Positions 54,236 to 57,500 of a stretch of 57,500 nt of DNA are shown here, piece by piece. The stretch's first letter is position 1, and every line of letters starts with the position of its first letter. The position numbers were made by a program, and so were the translations under genes. The notes below the pieces were generated by a model. It made no database searches. It saw only the letters and a list, made by a program, of their open reading frames with translations, and was not told the DNA's origin. This DNA is from Mesostigma viride (Eukaryota > Streptophyta > Mesostigmatophyceae > Mesostigmatales > Mesostigmataceae): assembly GCA_009746045.1 (NCBI GenBank), contig RPFO01000213.1, positions 14,249,454 to 14,306,953 on the forward strand. The letters run 5' to 3'.

Positions 54236-55261
54236 TCAAAGGTCCTGCACCACCGGCTGCGTCGGCCGGTCCTCCTCCTCCCCCGCCAACAGCTTGAACC
54301 CCCAGGATGCCGCTGACCGCATCGCCTCCGTGACCGCCTCGACACCCTGCATGGCGACGCCCGCAACCTGGCCCACTAAGCGGTCCAGCTTCCCCAGCAG
54401 GCCGCCGTCGTTGCTGTCATCCCCGCCCGCCTTGCTGCGCCGAACCGCGTCCTTGGCCATGTCCGAGATCTGCTGCTTGAGCTTCTCCATTGAGGCGTCG
54501 TTGTCACCAAACCCGGCACCACCCTGGGAACCCCCTCCCAGGTAGTCATCGATGCCGTCGGTGCCCTCCCCTTCCTCCATCTCTGCCAGAAGCGAGTCCT
54601 TGTCGTACATGTTCAGGCCCATGCCGTCCATGCCGTCCATGCCGCCCAGGGACGCCATCAGGGCCTCCATCTGCGCCTCCTTCTCGGAAAGCTCGAGGAA
54701 CTCCTCGTCGGCGCGGCCCGACTTGCCCAGCTTGGGCACCTTGCCGGTGCACGCGCCGGACAGCTCGTTGCACAGGTGGCGCGTGAGCTGGGCGCGCTGC
54801 ATCTCGCCTTTAAATAGGAGCTCTGCGAGGTCAGTGTCGTGGTCGCCGAGGACCTCTTTGCACGTCCTGGCGACCGTTTGACATTCGGATCGGCACTTCC
54901 CGGGGTTCTCGTGCTCGTGCAGTTTCACGCTGGTCCCTTCCGTGACCAAGTCCATGTGCTTGATCCATGCGCCTTCTGTTTTTTCCGGCTCGCACGTTTT
55001 TTCGATCATTTCGATGATCTCGAGTTCGGTGAGCTTTTTAGGCAACCGCGCATCCCGCTCCTTTTTTACAGCGCGCGAAATGCGCTTTGCCGTTTCCTCA
55101 CACACCTGGCATTTGATATATTTTATGTCCGACTTCACAGCGGGTATGATGGGCTTCTGCTTCTTTCCCATCCCCATCTGGCCAAAGGTAAGACCTGGAA
55201 GAAAAAGCACGGCGCATACTGCTACGACCAATGCAGTTGTGCGCCATTGCAGTCCTATCAT
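54236..55261 (-). CDS. Saposin B-type domain protein of the secretory pathway (plant-type, intronless)
   Basis: A single uninterrupted frame of 341 codons from an ATG at 55261. Residues 1-27 form a signal peptide (a hydrophobic run around VVAVCAVLFLPGLTFG). Residues about 44-170 hold a saposin-B-like domain: IKYIKCQVCEE (Cys51, Cys54), a central MIEKTCEPEKTEGAWIKH, GKCRSECQTVARTC, a DHDTDLAELL helix and HLCNELSGAC. This order closely matches a conserved, poorly characterised family of land-plant saposin-B proteins, distantly like canopy (CNPY) proteins. The C-terminal 150 residues are Gly/Met/Asp-rich (GGMDGMDGMG) followed by an acidic patch and an amphipathic helix. No HDEL/KDEL signal is present; the chain ends VVQDL. 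The protein probably acts in the ER or secretory lumen; a chaperone-like role is inference. No introns, unlike all other genes here. Confidence 0.88.
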   Translation of the reverse strand: MIGLQWRTTALVVAVCAVLFLPGLTFGQMGMGKKQKPIIPAVKSDIKYIKCQVCEETAKRISRAVKKERDARLPKKLTELEIIEMIEKTCEPEKTEGAWIKHMDLVTEGTSVKLHEHENPGKCRSECQTVARTCKEVLGDHDTDLAELLFKGEMQRAQLTRHLCNELSGACTGKVPKLGKSGRADEEFLELSEKEAQMEALMASLGGMDGMDGMGLNMYDKDSLLAEMEEGEGTDGIDDYLGGGSQGGAGFGDNDASMEKLKQQISDMAKDAVRRSKAGGDDSNDGGLLGKLDRLVGQVAGVAMQGVEAVTEAMRSAASWGFKLLAGEEEDRPTQPVVQDL

Positions 55262-55994
55262 TTTGGTAGGATTGTGCTTATCGAAGAAAGCCGAGCTGGA
55301 AGAATGCGATTTATGTGCGTGGAGATTTGGTGCGCGTGGAGCACGGTGAGAGGCGTGAAAGTTGTGCTGCTGCAGAGCGCGTCAGTCGTGTGCCAAAAGC
55401 TCGTCGGGACTCGCGAGGCTCACGACGCACACAAGGCGTGGAGCAACCGGCTAATTAGCACTGCGTTGAGTCCTGTCCCTGTTAGCGTCGTTTGTCTTCT
55501 AGAACTTCGACTGCGTATGTATCGTAGTGCGCACATAACGGGGACAAAAGCGACAGGTGGGCAGGGGCAGGAGTAACGTCCACGTGGCACGTTAGGAGAC
55601 ACGACAATCGGATAGTGCCAAGTACATGTACGGTAGTGCCCAGCCATTAGCCAACGTGCAGATTGTTAGCTACTAGGAGTCAGCTCTGGATGATGCAACG
55701 GTCCTAGTTTTTTTAACTTTTCAGTTTCCACTTTCCACCCTCATTTCTCATGCTAACTGGCTCATTTCAAGGCGTCAGCCATAACTCAACGGAAGCGATC
55801 AATTTCCCATCGCAAATTTGCGATTAATGCTAGCGTCATAGCCATGGTCTTTTGCTATCCGTTTGTCACACGCCCATGCTTCCATAACTCCTGCTTTACC
55901 TCAACGGATGCCCATCGATCGTGCGGGTAATTCCTGTTTTGAAGGCGACGTCACCCACGCATAGTTGCAGATCCGCCTGGGCTTATTCCGAGGT

Positions 55995-56030
55995 GTGTTG
56001 CAACCAATCAGCCTATAATATACGTCATGT
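55995..56030 (+). promoter_or_regulatory. Candidate core promoter (CCAAT and TATA boxes)
   Basis: AACCAATCAGCC followed at once by TATAATATA (about 56003-56020), plus orientation, ahead of the right-edge gene and in the divergent gap with the saposin-B gene. Motif match only; the unusually short CCAAT-TATA spacing lowers confidence. Confidence 0.3.
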
Positions 56031-56614
56031 ACTGTAGTGATGTTTCTTGTTTGTAGAAAAATGAGGCGCACCAGCGCGAGACCTAAGACCAGACCAGGAC
56101 TTATCTGCGCACGGGCTTCTGAACACCTCTCTTGCTAAAGTGCGCATGCGGACGTCTTCCGCGAATGCCTAACTCCGGGCAGCGACGGTGCAGGTATGAT
56201 TACTGCCTGGTATTTTGCATTCCTAGCCTAGTTATTCCTATTTCGCCTAGTTATTCCTGTTTCGCCCACTTTCCCGCCCAGTGCTGGATTATACGTAATA
56301 GCCGAACTAGGCTTCGCGATAGCGACCCCTCCCCATTGGCCAGGGGGTCGGATGGGCCGAATCTAGAAATGCTCTGATGCCAATTGGATGCAGGAAACGT
56401 GATTGCGTTCAATCTATCAGCTCTGCCACAACTATAGCAATTTGGCAGCGATGATATTGAATGACGTACGCCCACAGCTACCAAGTAACATCAAATACCA
56501 TAGTAATGACTCGTAACCCAAATTGGCTTTTGCCCGTGTCAAAATTTCAGTTTGCGCAATAGTTTATGGTCGGCATACCTACCTATGTTTCATCGCCGGC
56601 ATGCGATTGTTTCC

Positions 56615-57500
56615 ATGGATCCCACAGGGCGGGCACCAGGGCGTGAAAAGAGGGCCATGTTGGCGGCGGGGAGTGCCCACACCCATCGAACACAAACCGA
56701 CTCCCCCACGAGCCGTGCGACACACAACCCGGCCGGCAAAGAAAATGACGGGGGCGGTCTGGGTCTACCCGGCAGCAACGGCCCGGTCAATCACAGCGGT
56801 TACGCTGGCACTACCCATCAAAACGGCGACGACAATGTAGACGCCGCCCTGGTCCGCATACACAGCTGGCGGGCCGCGGACGGCAAGCTGGGGCTCAGCC
56901 CAGGGGCCCTGCGGCAAGTCCTGGGCGAGTCGCAGCGCGACACGCGGCTACTGGTGGCGTCCACGCTGGCGCGGCAGGAGCTGATGCTGGCACACGCGCG
57001 ACAGTCAAGGAGCGCGCCGCAAGGTTCACAGTCGAGGAACGCGGCACAAGAGTCGCAGTACGCACACAGCCCACCGGTGGGTGACCCGCTCCGGTTACCG
57101 TATGCGCAAACCCAGTCAAGGGACCAGCAAGGTCGACAGTCGAGACAACTAGTGCAAGGTCTAGCACAGCAACCGCACTATCAAGGAGACGCCGCTGCCA
57201 CAGGACCGCCGGCTGCTGTGGTGGTGACAGAGGGGGGCTTGGTCCCGCGGCTGGGCATGTCCTTGCAGGCTTCTAGTGCCCACGCGTCCAGTGCCCACAT
57301 ATCTAGTGCCCAGACTTCTAGAACCCAGGTTTCCAGTGCGCACAATCCCGCAACCACGAGGTGGAGCTCTCAGGCGGCCGTGACCTTTGCTTCTCCCGTG
57401 TTCGGGAGCCACAAGGGGATGCGCCCTGGTCCGCGTGTGGGGAGGGGAGGGCAGGCCCCACGGGGCGTGCCGGGTGGCAGTGTGGCTGCCCTGGACCACA
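56615..57500 (+). CDS. Unrecognised protein, Ser/Gln/Ala-rich, runs off the right edge
   Basis: An open frame runs from ATG 56615 to the window end with no stop (295 codons). Its third-position G/C bias matches the other exons. An in-frame ATG at 56585 also exists, and a possible acceptor (TCCCACAG at about 56622-56629) would make this an internal exon instead. The only ordered-looking part is around residues 85-130 (DAALVRIHSWRAADGKL, then GALRQVLGESQRDTRLLV and LARQELMLAHARQ), predicted helical. The rest is disordered, with repeated SRxxxQ and SSAH/SSAQ units. I recognise no family. It is divergently oriented to the saposin-B gene, separated by about 1.3 kb. Confidence 0.55.
   Translation, partial: MDPTGRAPGREKRAMLAAGSAHTHRTQTDSPTSRATHNPAGKENDGGGLGLPGSNGPVNHSGYAGTTHQNGDDNVDAALVRIHSWRAADGKLGLSPGALRQVLGESQRDTRLLVASTLARQELMLAHARQSRSAPQGSQSRNAAQESQYAHSPPVGDPLRLPYAQTQSRDQQGRQSRQLVQGLAQQPHYQGDAAATGPPAAVVVTEGGLVPRLGMSLQASSAHASSAHISSAQTSRTQVSSAHNPATTRWSSQAAVTFASPVFGSHKGMRPGPRVGRGGQAPRGVPGGSVAALDH

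Noticed and set aside
54294-54881. Plus-strand frames opposite the saposin-B gene
   Set aside because: The minus frame has a signal peptide and the full set of domain cysteines.
1-57500. tRNA, rRNA, riboswitch or small ncRNA genes
   Set aside because: No cloverleaf, conserved rRNA segment or known riboswitch core was recognised by eye; a covariance-model scan would be needed to exclude them.

Overview
The window looks like nuclear DNA of a eukaryote of the green lineage, most likely a chlorophyte alga. The genes are split by long introns with GT-AG ends. Coding exons are GC-rich and alanine/glycine/proline-rich between AT-richer, microsatellite-laden introns. The encoded proteins (a TSO1/LIN54-type CXC protein, an ALF4/glomulin homologue, a plant-type saposin-B protein) have their closest recognisable relatives in Viridiplantae. 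A patch of TTTAGGG/TTTTAGGG units matches plant and green-algal telomere repeats. The species cannot be fixed from sequence alone.

Layout: (1) 152-8845, minus: a CXC-domain DNA-binding protein gene in at least 8 exons, running off the left edge. (2) 10759-12640: a 5'-truncated non-LTR retrotransposon with a reverse transcriptase ORF. (3) 13840-15199, minus: an EF-hand protein gene whose first exon is not found. (4) 18219-43423, plus: an ALF4/glomulin homologue in 12 exons over 25 kb. Its introns hold many tandem repeats, an LTR-retrotransposon remnant, a 1.57-kb tandem duplication and a MITE-like element. (5) 44031-46937: two further copies of the same non-LTR element, one nested in a giant (GGAT)n tract. 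(6) 48365-52382, minus: a three-exon SLC35F-type drug/metabolite transporter. (7) 54236-55261, minus: an intronless secretory-pathway saposin-B protein. (8) 56615-57500, plus: an unrecognised open frame running off the right edge.

Exon models for genes 1, 4 and 6 were built by joining open segments at splice sites; every junction keeps phase. The ALF4 model gives 997 codons, the transporter 650, and the CXC model at least 968. The genes show no operon-like logic: they are independent housekeeping functions (transcription control, cullin-RING ligase control, calcium sensing, membrane transport, secretory-pathway folding).

The most interesting signal is structural. Many introns contain decayed, serial copies of their own exon-intron boundary: about 30-50 bp of exon edge plus the adjoining intron edge, repeated at roughly 50-180 bp intervals into the intron. 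I call these 'exon-edge echoes'. They occur at both donor and acceptor sides in four unrelated genes here. They could explain how these introns grew and could supply cryptic splice sites.
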